A DNA stretch of 13,309 bases. It comes from an uncultured Collinsella sp. GTDB lineage: Bacteria > Actinomycetota > Coriobacteriia > Coriobacteriales > Coriobacteriaceae. The position numbers and the translations under genes are program-made. The notes beneath the pieces are model-generated. The model was not told the origin of the DNA. It did no database searches and worked only from the letters and a program-made list of their open reading frames with translations. Position 1 is the first letter of the stretch, and every line of letters starts with the position of its first letter. This document shows, piece by piece, positions 5,746 to 12,388 of the stretch. The stretch covers positions 1 to 13,309 of the forward strand of contig CAUGVQ010000054.1 in assembly GCA_959602875.1 (NCBI GenBank). Direction: 5' to 3'.

Positions 5746-6814
5746 CCGTCGTGCCCTCATTGCGCTCATCGCGCTCGCCGCCCCGTCGGCTGCGGCGGCG
5801 CTCAGCGCCTGCCAAAGCAGCGACACTACCGCCGACTCTCATGATCAGGCGAACGCGGAAGCCGAGCCGAGCACGAGCTCTACCTTTGCCTTTGACACCT
5901 ACTGCACGTTTACCGTCTACGGCGACACGACCGCGCCCGCCCTGCTCGCGCGCGAGTGCGCCCGCTACGATGAGCTGTTTGACCTCTACGACCCCGCGAG
6001 CGATATTGCGCGCGTAAATGCCGCTGCCGGCGCGCCCGTGACGGTCGACCCCGCAACGGCCGATGTCGTCGAGCAAGCGCTCGCCTCCTGCGCCGAGGCG
6101 GACGGTCTATTTGACATCACCATCGGCGCGGTGTCGCGGCTTTGGGATTTTGAGGAGGGCATCCGCCCAAGCGATGCGGAGATTGCCGCCGCACTCGCCC
6201 ACGTCGATTGGCGCGGTGTCAAGGTCGATACCTCTGATCCCGAGGCACCCACCATCACGCTTGCCGACGCGCAGGCCGCACTCGACCTCGGCGGCATCGC
6301 CAAGGGCTTTATCGCCGATCGTTTGGTGGAGACCCTGCGCGCAAAGACCAAGGCGACCGCCGCCGTCATTTCGCTCGGCGGCAACATCATCTGCTATGGG
6401 GACAAACCCGATGGCGGCTCCTGGGACATCGGCATCCGCGACCCCAACGACCCCGGCGGGTCCACCGTGGTGGGAACGGCGCACGTGCGCGCCGCGGGCG
6501 CGACGGATGCCAGCGCGAACGCGATCTCGCTTGTGACGAGTGGCCTCTACGAACGCACCTTTGAGCTCGACGGCGTCACGTACTGGCATATCCTCGACCC
6601 TCAAACGGGCATGCCCGTTGAGACCGACGTGGAGAGCGTGACCGTTTGCTGTCCCTCGTCCACGCAGGCAGACGCCCTGTCGACGGCGCTGTTTGTGGCA
6701 GGCAGCGAACGCGGGGTTACCCTTGTGGATAGCTACGAAAACACCGCCGCCTACTTCATTCTGGCAGACGGCTCCACGCGCGAGAGCGCGCGCTGGCAGG
6801 AGCTTACCGCCTAG
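5738..6814 (+). CDS. apbE: FAD:protein FMN transferase, ApbE family lipoprotein
   Basis: A 358-residue enzyme that attaches FMN from FAD to threonines of exported flavoproteins, outside the membrane and Mg-dependent. Residues 1-24 are a lipoprotein signal (RR, hydrophobic core, lipobox LSAC) with Cys25 as lipidated residue. ApbE motifs follow in order: FDTYCTFTVYG (52-62), LYDPASDIARVN (83-94), FDITIGAVSRLWDF (125-138), LDLGGIAKG (182-190), ISLGGNI (211-217), VTSGLYERTF (266-275), HILDPQTGMPV (284-294), and ADALSTALF (311-319) with the metal ligand Asp312. I start at GTG 5738, placed five bases after AAGGAGG and giving an intact signal peptide. It overlaps the Gx gene. No FMN-binding-domain partner protein is in the window. 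Confidence 0.94.
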   Translation: MLSRRALIALIALAAPSAAAALSACQSSDTTADSHDQANAEAEPSTSSTFAFDTYCTFTVYGDTTAPALLARECARYDELFDLYDPASDIARVNAAAGAPVTVDPATADVVEQALASCAEADGLFDITIGAVSRLWDFEEGIRPSDAEIAAALAHVDWRGVKVDTSDPEAPTITLADAQAALDLGGIAKGFIADRLVETLRAKTKATAAVISLGGNIICYGDKPDGGSWDIGIRDPNDPGGSTVVGTAHVRAAGATDASANAISLVTSGLYERTFELDGVTYWHILDPQTGMPVETDVESVTVCCPSSTQADALSTALFVAGSERGVTLVDSYENTAAYFILADGSTRESARWQELTA

Positions 6815-6819
6815 CGGAG

Positions 6820-6864
6820 GGCTCGCACTTAGCGGGTTCGCACCTGGCAGGCTCGCATTTAGAA
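6820..6864. repeat. Three tandem 15-bp repeats between apbE and murB
   Basis: Units at 6820-6834, 6835-6849 and 6850-6864 follow the pattern GGYTCGCAYYTRGMR without gaps. The last unit contains the murB stop codon (6859-6861), so its right end is coding. The array fills nearly all of the 44-bp gap between the convergent genes. It has no strong hairpin and no T-run. Confidence 0.6.
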
Positions 6865-7818
6865 CTCGCCGATGCGGCGCACCTCGGGCTCGAGCTCAAC
6901 GCCAAACTTCTCGCGAACCGTATCCTGCACGTGCTCGATGAGCGCGCACACGTCGGCCGCCGTGGCACCGCCGGTGTTGACTACAAAGCCGCAATGCTTG
7001 GTCGATACCTCAGCCCCGCCCACACGCGCACCGGCAAGGCCGGCATCCATGATGAGCTTGCCGGCAAAGTAACCCTCGGGGCGCTTGAATGTGGAGCCCG
7101 CGCTCGGCAGCTCAAGCGGCTGCTTCTCCTCGCGACGCTGCTGGTAGGTATCCATATCCGCTCGAATCATGGCGGCGTTTCCCGGTGCAAGGCTAAAGGT
7201 GGCAGAGATGACAATGAGCCCCTCGGCGGCGACGCGGCTCTTGCGATACCCCATGCCGAGCTCGTCGCGGCCGAGCGTCTTTACCGTGCCACGCAGGCGC
7301 GCACCGCCCTCGTCCGGACCGCCAGGCACGTATACCGTCACCGACTCAAGAACGTCTGCCGTGCAGGCATCGTAGGCGCCGGCGTTCATAAAGCAGGCAC
7401 CGCCCACCGTTGCGGGAATGCCCGAGAGCGCCTCCATGCCCGTAAGGCCCGCGTCCGCCGCAACAAACGCAACGTCGCGCAGAAGCGCGCCCGCCTCGGC
7501 CGTGATGCGCGTGCCGTCGAGGGCGATGTGAGCGTAGTTTTCGCGCAGGAGCACCACCACGCCGCGAATGCCGCGGTCACCCACCAGCAGGTCGCTGCCA
7601 TTACCCACAATCGTTACCGGCACGCCGGCGATGGCGCAGGTATCGAGCACCTTTACGAGGGCCTCGGGCGTCTCGGGCGTGACGAGCACATCGGCCGGAC
7701 CGCCGATCTTAAACGTGGTGTGTTGGCTCATGGGCTCGACCATCGCCACATTGTTCTCGCCCGCCGCTGCCGCAAGCGTGCAGATAACGTCTTCGCTCAA
7801 GCTATCGTATTCGTGCAT
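6859..7818 (-). CDS. murB: UDP-N-acetylenolpyruvoylglucosamine reductase
   Basis: A 319-residue cytoplasmic flavoenzyme that reduces UDP-GlcNAc-enolpyruvate to UDP-MurNAc with NADPH in peptidoglycan synthesis. The FAD-binding domain shows TTFKIGGPAD (34-43), VGNGSDLLVGDRGIRG (71-86) and GIPATVGGACFMNAGAY (133-149). The substrate domain has YRKSR (191-195), the proton-donor serine in PSAGSTFKRP (Ser242) and the C-terminal LEPEVRRIG with Glu312. The layout with YRKSR and SAGSTFKRP is that of the shorter type II MurB. I start at the ATG 7816-7818 with an AAGGCGG-like site; further in-frame codons upstream would add an unmatched basic tail. It is transcribed divergently from the ECF genes and convergently with apbE, so it is probably a single-gene unit. 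Confidence 0.95.
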   Translation of the reverse strand: MHEYDSLSEDVICTLAAAAGENNVAMVEPMSQHTTFKIGGPADVLVTPETPEALVKVLDTCAIAGVPVTIVGNGSDLLVGDRGIRGVVVLLRENYAHIALDGTRITAEAGALLRDVAFVAADAGLTGMEALSGIPATVGGACFMNAGAYDACTADVLESVTVYVPGGPDEGGARLRGTVKTLGRDELGMGYRKSRVAAEGLIVISATFSLAPGNAAMIRADMDTYQQRREEKQPLELPSAGSTFKRPEGYFAGKLIMDAGLAGARVGGAEVSTKHCGFVVNTGGATAADVCALIEHVQDTVREKFGVELEPEVRRIGEF

Positions 7819-7894
7819 GGCGCACCGCCTTCGCTGTTGTTGCCGCGACCGCGCCGCGGCGGTGGACGCTAAGCGCCCTCGATCTATCCTCTCG

Positions 7895-7900
7895 ATTCTA
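7895..7900 (-). promoter_or_regulatory. Possible -10 element of murB
   Basis: TAGAAT on the minus strand (five of six consensus bases) lies 76 bp before the murB start. No good -35 is visible at the usual distance, so this is tentative. Confidence 0.3.
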
Positions 7901-7926
7901 CCGTACCGCGCTCGCGCCTTTACCGT

Positions 7927-7932
7927 TACCAT
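7927..7932 (+). promoter_or_regulatory. TACCAT -10-like element seven bases before the ecfA start
   Basis: The TANNNT-type hexamer ends seven bases before the ATG at 7940, the same spacing as at the Gx gene. No Shine-Dalgarno sequence is present in the intervening bases, which fits a leaderless transcript. The match to consensus is only four of six. Confidence 0.3.
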
Positions 7933-7939
7933 AACCCCT

Positions 7940-9871
7940 ATGGATATGCAGACCGACACCGCACAAACCGCGCCGCGCCCGGCAATCGTCCTGCGCAACG
8001 TGCGCTTCTCCTACCCCGGCGCCCCGGCGCCAAAGGAAGACGCCGCGCACGCGGGCAGCTGTGCCGAGGCGCTCGCCGGCATCACGCTCGCCATCGCCCC
8101 CGGCGAACACGTCTGCGTACTTGGCGCCAACGGGTCGGGCAAGTCCACCCTCATCCAGCTCATCAACGGGCTTTTGATCCCAACCGCAGGCACGGTCGAG
8201 GTACTTGGTCTGCCGGTTTTGGACGCGCGGGACGCTTCCGCCGTCCGCCGGCGGTGCGCGATGGTCTTCCAGCGTCCCGAGGACCAGATGGTGACGAGCA
8301 TCGTTGCCGACGATGTTGCCTTTGGCCCCGAGAACCTGGGCGTGCCCGCCGCAGAGATTGCCGAGCGCGTGGACCGCGCGCTCGCCGCCGTGCGCATGAG
8401 CGACTACGCCCAAGCGGACCCCGCCGACCTGTCGGGCGGGCAGCGCCAGCGGGTCGCCATCGCCGGGGCGCTTGCCATGGAGCCCGAGATTCTTCTGCTC
8501 GACGAGCCGGGCGCGTTTCTTGATGACACCGGCAAGCAGGACGTCCGACGCATCATCGCGGACCTGCGCGGGCGGGGCATCACCATCGTTCACGTCACGC
8601 ACGATATGGAAGACGCCCTCGCCGCGGACCGCGTGGTGGTGCTCGACCGCGGGTGCATCGCCCGTAACGGCGCGCCTGCCGAGGTCTTTGCCGAGGGAGA
8701 GACGCTCCGGCATCTTGGGCTCGAGCTGCCATTTACCGCAGCCCTTGCCGAGGAACTCGGCCGCCGCTCCCCTGTTTTTGCCGGGCTGCCGCATATGGCA
8801 GATGCCGAGGGACTCGCCCGCGCCGTTGCCGAACGCATGCACGCGAGCCCTCGCCAAGATGCGGCGCCAGAGCGACCGGGTACCGGCCCGCACAACAGCG
8901 CACCTGCCGCCGCGGCCTCACCCGTCGCAGGCTCCGCCGCGAGCCCAGCCACTACAGGCTCCGCCGCGGCCGATGCTGCTGCGGTGCACCTCTCCCACGT
9001 ATCGTTTTCCTACGTCGCCGATCGCCCTGCCCGCCGACGGCACGGGCTTATCCGCCGTCGGACCGCCGCCCAGGCAAAGCCGCCGCTCGCGCTCTCGGAT
9101 GTCTCGTTCGCCGTCCCCGCGGGATCGCTCACCGCGCTCGTAGGACGCACGGGCGCCGGCAAATCGACCACCGTCGAGCTTGCCTGCGCGCTCAAGGTTC
9201 CCCTGACAGGCAGCATAGCCGTCGGCAGCATCGACACTGCCGACCGCGCCCGGCGACGCGCCTTGCGCGCACAGATAGGCTACGTATCGCAGTTCCCCGC
9301 GCGCCAGCTGTTTGCCGAAACCGTGTTTGACGACGTCGCCTTCGGCCCGCGCAACCTCGGTCTTGCCGAGGACGAGGTGCGCGCCCGCGTGCACGACGCC
9401 CTCGCCCTCGTGGGGCTCGAGCCCGCGCCCGCGTTCCTCGCGCGCTCGCCCTTCACGCTTTCAGGCGGGCAGCAGCGCAGCGTGGCGCTCGCCGGCGTTC
9501 TTGCCCTCAAGACGCCGATTCTTGTGCTCGACGAGCCCATGGCAGGGCTCGACCCGCGCGGTCAGGTCCGCATGCGCGCGCTCATCGCACGCCTCCGCGC
9601 GCACGGCACGACTCTGCTTGTGGTCACGCACGACATGGACGATGTGGCGGAACTTGCCGACCGCGTCGTGGTCCTCGAGGGCGGGCGCGTTGTCGCAGAC
9701 GGTACGCCGCGCGAGGTCTTCTCCTCGGGCACCGCACCCGGTGTGCCCGCAGCCCTCGCCCTTTCCCGCGCGCTCGCCGCGCACGGCGTGTACCTGCCGG
9801 AAGACCCCCTTACGGGCACCGAACTCGCCCGCACGCTTATCGAGGAGGTGGACCGTGGCACTTCGCGTTAG
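7940..9871 (+). CDS. ecfA: Energy-coupling factor transporter ATPase, EcfA-EcfA' fusion
   Basis: A 643-residue protein containing two complete ABC ATPase domains, which power vitamin or metal uptake together with EcfT and an S component at the membrane. Domain 1: Walker A GANGSGKS (62-69), Q-loop FQRPEDQ, signature LSGGQ (164-168), Walker B ILLLDEP (184-190), H-loop VTHD (219-222). Domain 2: GRTGAGKST (402-410), Q-loop QFPARQ, LSGGQ (507-511), ILVLDEP (527-533), VTHD (562-565). Both catalytic glutamates are present. Between them, residues about 300-345 are an Ala/Ser/Pro-rich linker with a 14-bp direct DNA repeat (8928-8941 and 8955-8968). The Q-loops resemble those of EcfA1/EcfA2. Start: ATG 7940 (or 7946), no ribosome site. 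The end overlaps ecfT by 17 bp. Confidence 0.93.
   Translation: MDMQTDTAQTAPRPAIVLRNVRFSYPGAPAPKEDAAHAGSCAEALAGITLAIAPGEHVCVLGANGSGKSTLIQLINGLLIPTAGTVEVLGLPVLDARDASAVRRRCAMVFQRPEDQMVTSIVADDVAFGPENLGVPAAEIAERVDRALAAVRMSDYAQADPADLSGGQRQRVAIAGALAMEPEILLLDEPGAFLDDTGKQDVRRIIADLRGRGITIVHVTHDMEDALAADRVVVLDRGCIARNGAPAEVFAEGETLRHLGLELPFTAALAEELGRRSPVFAGLPHMADAEGLARAVAERMHASPRQDAAPERPGTGPHNSAPAAAASPVAGSAASPATTGSAAADAAAVHLSHVSFSYVADRPARRRHGLIRRRTAAQAKPPLALSDVSFAVPAGSLTALVGRTGAGKSTTVELACALKVPLTGSIAVGSIDTADRARRRALRAQIGYVSQFPARQLFAETVFDDVAFGPRNLGLAEDEVRARVHDALALVGLEPAPAFLARSPFTLSGGQQRSVALAGVLALKTPILVLDEPMAGLDPRGQVRMRALIARLRAHGTTLLVVTHDMDDVAELADRVVVLEGGRVVADGTPREVFSSGTAPGVPAALALSRALAAHGVYLPEDPLTGTELARTLIEEVDRGTSR
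9843..9848 (+). promoter_or_regulatory. Ribosome binding site that sets the ecfT GTG start
   Basis: AGGAGG inside the end of ecfA, six bases before GTG 9855. It decides between several possible starts in this frame. Confidence 0.75.
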
Positions 9872-10664
9872 CATCGGCCAGTACTACACCGCCGACTCGC
9901 CGCTCCACCGCATCGACCCGCGGGCAAAGCTTGTCGCCACCATCGCCTTCATGGTGAGCTGCCTTATGGTGCAGAGCCCCGCGACCCTCGCTGTCGCCCT
10001 CATCACCGTAGGCGCCGCCGCGGCAGCATCCCGCGTTCCCGCAGGGCGCCTTCTCGCACAGGTGAGACCGCTCGCAATCTTTCTCGCCGTGACCTCACTC
10101 ATCAACCTGTTCTTCATCCAGACGGGCGACATCGTCGCCACACTCGGCCCCGTCACGCTCTACGCCGGCGGCGTCGAGGCAGCCGTTCTCTACACGGTGC
10201 GATTCTTCTTGCTACTGGTAGCCGGGTCGCTTCTTATGCTCACGACCACACCGGTCGGGCTCACCGATGCGCTTGTCTGGCTTTTGCGACCCCTCGAGCG
10301 CTTGGGCGTATCTGCGGGCGAGACGGCGCTTATCATCTCCATTGCACTCGGGCTCGTACCTGTGCTCTCACAGGAGGCGCGCGACATCGTTTCCGCCCAA
10401 ACGGCGCGCGGGGCAGACCTTGAAGACAAGGGACCCATCGCCTACGCCCGTGCGTGCGTCCCGCTTTTGGTGCCGCTCTTTACCAGCGCGCTCCGCCATG
10501 CCGAAAACCTCGGCCGTGCCATGGAGGCGCGTTGCTACACCGGGTCGGCGGGTCGCACCCATTACCACGAGCTACGCTTCAAGCCGCGACGCGACCTGCC
10601 GTTTATCCTGCTGGTCGCCGCCTACCTCGTTGCCCTCGCCGCACTCTTCACGCTCGGCATATAG
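9855..10664 (+). CDS. ecfT: Energy-coupling factor transporter transmembrane protein EcfT
   Basis: A 269-residue membrane protein that joins the two ATPase domains to the substrate-binding S component. Seen: an N-terminal SPLHRIDPRAKL motif (15-26) typical of EcfT, hydrophobic segments at about 27-58, 70-89, 108-131, 157-171 and 248-267, and the two coupling-helix motifs, ALA-ARG-X, as TARGAD (183-188) and EARCYTG (224-230), through which EcfT grips the ATPases. The GTG start overlaps ecfA by 17 bp and has AGGAGG upstream, so translation is coupled. No S component gene lies nearby, so the module is probably shared by several S components encoded elsewhere (group II ECF arrangement). Confidence 0.93.
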   Translation: MALRVSIGQYYTADSPLHRIDPRAKLVATIAFMVSCLMVQSPATLAVALITVGAAAAASRVPAGRLLAQVRPLAIFLAVTSLINLFFIQTGDIVATLGPVTLYAGGVEAAVLYTVRFFLLLVAGSLLMLTTTPVGLTDALVWLLRPLERLGVSAGETALIISIALGLVPVLSQEARDIVSAQTARGADLEDKGPIAYARACVPLLVPLFTSALRHAENLGRAMEARCYTGSAGRTHYHELRFKPRRDLPFILLVAAYLVALAALFTLGI

Positions 10665-10701
10665 CCAGCTTGCCTTACCTCGCACGAAGCGGCAATTCCT
10701 T

Positions 10702-10755
10702 AAAACCGCGTTTACCAGCGCTCCAGCGCCCAAAAACGCTGGCAAACGCGGTTTT
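10702..10755. terminator. Long hairpin after ecfT, candidate bidirectional terminator (repeat unit 1)
   Basis: Arms 10702-10720 and 10737-10755 pair at 18 of 19 positions around a 16-nt loop. The stem starts with AAAA and ends with TTTT, so it could end transcription from ecfT on one strand and hspR on the other. It is also the first unit of a tandem repeat. Confidence 0.5.
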
Positions 10756-10865
10756 GGCAAAACGGCACCATCGCGAAACCACGTTTAACCGCGTTTCCAC
10801 GCATAAAAACGCCGGTAAACTTGGTTTTGTCGAAACAGGGTACTCGCAAAACCACGTTTACCGGC
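10702..10865. repeat. Tandem 73-bp palindromic repeat, two full units plus a third half
   Basis: Units begin at 10702, 10775 and 10848, exactly 73 bp apart. Units 1 and 2 align without gaps at 51 of 73 positions. Each full unit folds into a hairpin of 19-20 bp arms with a 16-nt loop ending in AAAAA: 10702-10755, and 10774-10829 with 16 of 20 pairs. The third unit keeps only the left arm (10848-10865). The shared core is AAACCRCGTTTAMC. This fills most of the 224-bp gap between convergent ecfT and hspR; the remaining bases show nothing recognisable. Confidence 0.75.
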
Positions 10866-10888
10866 ATTCCGGCCCGATATGCTGAAAA

Positions 10889-11302
10889 CTAGATGCCGCC
10901 GCCACCTAACAGGCCGCGGAGCACCTGCTCCGGGTCGGCCGAGCCGCCGCGCGGCACGAGCGCGGTGATCTTCTTCTGGACCTTGTACTCGGCAACCTCA
11001 TCTTCAAGCTGGCGCACACGAGCACGCAGCTCCTCAATCTCGGCCTCGCGCTTCTCGGCGCGCTCCTTCATATCGAGGATGCGCACCACACCGGCGAGAT
11101 TGATGCCCTCGTCGGTGAGCTGGTTGATGAGCTCGAGGCGCTCGATATCCGAGCGCGAGTACAGACGCGTGTTGCCGCCCGAGCGCTTGGGGTTCACGAG
11201 GCCCTTCGACTCATAGACGCGCAGGGTCTGCGGGTGCATACCCGTCAGCTCCGCCGCCACGCTGATCATGTACAGCGGCTTGTCGCGATCTGCCTGAGCC
11301 AT
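10889..11302 (-). CDS. hspR: HspR-type MerR-family heat-shock repressor
   Basis: A 137-residue DNA-binding protein. Residues about 10-75 are a MerR helix-turn-helix with the HspR-typical sequence MISVAAELTGMHPQTLRVYE followed by KGLVNPKRSGGNTRLYS; residues 76-108 are a charged coiled coil (dimerisation); the tail ends in a Gly-rich GLLGGGGI. In actinobacteria HspR represses the dnaK operon at HAIR sites (CTTGAGT-N7-ACTCAAG) with DnaK as co-repressor. It is the last gene of the dnaK-grpE-dnaJ-hspR cluster, 67 bp after dnaJ. No HAIR site is visible here; it would be expected upstream of dnaK, outside the window. I chose the ATG 11300-11302 with GAGGGAG upstream over a GTG 33 bases earlier. Confidence 0.93.
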   Translation of the reverse strand: MAQADRDKPLYMISVAAELTGMHPQTLRVYESKGLVNPKRSGGNTRLYSRSDIERLELINQLTDEGINLAGVVRILDMKERAEKREAEIEELRARVRQLEDEVAEYKVQKKITALVPRGGSADPEQVLRGLLGGGGI

Positions 11303-11369
11303 CTCAACCAACTCCCTCGGTGCCGGCGCCCCCACCCCAACGAGGGCGAGAGCGCGGTGCCGTCATGTC

Positions 11370-12329
11370 CTACACTCTCGCGCGATACCGGTCCACGTTC
11401 TCGCGGTAGTTTCTCTCGTCGAGGTCACGCAGCTGCTCAAAGGCGCGGCGCTCGGCATCCGACAGGCGCGTCGGTACCTCCACCTCAATCTTCACCAGCA
11501 GCGCGCCCTTGCGACCACGGCGCTTCACATCCGGGGCGCCCATCTCTTTAAAGCGGAACGTCTTACCCGTCTGCGTGCCCGCCGGCACCTTGAGGCGCAC
11601 CGTGGCGCCACCGGGCGTGGGCACATCTACCTGGCAGCCCAGCGCCGCCTCGGCAACGGATATGGGCAGCGTCATGGTTACGTCGGCACCCTTGCGCTTA
11701 AAGAGCGGATGCTCCTCAACATGCGTGGTGACCACCAAGTCGCCGCGCTCGCCGCCGTTTGCGCCGTATTCGCCCTTGCGCTTGTAGCGGAGCTTGCCGC
11801 CATCGACCGCGCCGGCCGGGACCGACACGGTTATGACCTGCTGCTCACCGGTGGAAGGAATGCGGTAGGTCACCTTGCGCGTGGCGCCCATAAAGGCGTC
11901 CTCGGCCGACACGTCAACGGTAAGCGACAGGTCGCTGCCCCGCTGCGGGCGCGACGCGACGCGCTGGCCGCCCATGCCGCCAAAGCCCTGGGCCCAGTCG
12001 CCGCCAAAGGCTCCGTCGCCATTAAAGATGCTGCTAAAGATATCGCTCCAACCGCCCGCACCGGGGCCGCCGGCGTAACTGTAGGTGCCACCCGGGCGCC
12101 CACCCGCACCGGGAATGCCGCCAAACATGAGCAGCTGGTCGTACTCTTTGCGCTTGTCGGGATTGGAGAGCGTATCGTACGCCTCGCTAATCTCCTTGAA
12201 CTTGGCCTCGTCGCCGCCCGCGTCGGGGTGATACTTCTGGGCGAGCTTACGAAAGGCCGACTTGATCTCTTTCTCGGAGGCGTCGCGCTTGACGCCGAGA
12301 ACATCGTAGAAATTCTTACCTTGCGGCAT
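11370..12329 (-). CDS. dnaJ: DnaJ co-chaperone without zinc finger (type II, CbpA/DnaJ1-like)
   Basis: A 319-residue Hsp40 that delivers unfolded clients to DnaK and stimulates its ATPase in the cytoplasm. J domain at 1-70 with the essential HPD at 34-36; Gly/Phe-rich region at about 70-128; then the two C-terminal beta-domains (about 130-295), recognisable by DVSAEDAFMGATRKVTY, VPAGAVDGGKLRYK and the GDLVVTTHVEEHPLFKRKG segment. The four CxxCxGxG zinc repeats of classical DnaJ are absent, hence a class B protein. A good AAAGGGGG ribosome site precedes the ATG. It is 59 bp downstream of grpE, with a terminator-like hairpin between them. Confidence 0.94.
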   Translation of the reverse strand: MPQGKNFYDVLGVKRDASEKEIKSAFRKLAQKYHPDAGGDEAKFKEISEAYDTLSNPDKRKEYDQLLMFGGIPGAGGRPGGTYSYAGGPGAGGWSDIFSSIFNGDGAFGGDWAQGFGGMGGQRVASRPQRGSDLSLTVDVSAEDAFMGATRKVTYRIPSTGEQQVITVSVPAGAVDGGKLRYKRKGEYGANGGERGDLVVTTHVEEHPLFKRKGADVTMTLPISVAEAALGCQVDVPTPGGATVRLKVPAGTQTGKTFRFKEMGAPDVKRRGRKGALLVKIEVEVPTRLSDAERRAFEQLRDLDERNYRENVDRYRARV

Positions 12330-12350
12330 ACGCCTTGCCCCCTTTCGTAT

Positions 12351-12382
12351 AAAAGGGCTCGGGGGTCACTGCCCCGGAGCCC
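12351..12382 (-). terminator. Intrinsic-terminator-like hairpin between grpE and dnaJ
   Basis: On the minus strand, GGGCTCCGGGG pairs with CCCCCGAGCCC at 10 of 11 positions around a 6-nt loop and is followed directly by TTTTATA. It lies after the grpE stop and before the dnaJ ribosome site. It probably gives partial termination, lowering dnaJ-hspR expression relative to dnaK-grpE. Confidence 0.65.
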
Positions 12383-12388
12383 CGTCAC

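Noticed and set aside
6931..7872. A 313-codon plus-strand open frame over murB
   Set aside because: It is antisense to murB, which has all expected motifs; the translation is rich in Arg, His and Ala as expected for a shadow frame.
7898..8893. A 331-codon minus-strand open frame over the first ATPase domain
   Set aside because: It overlaps clear ABC motifs on the other strand and has no family resemblance.
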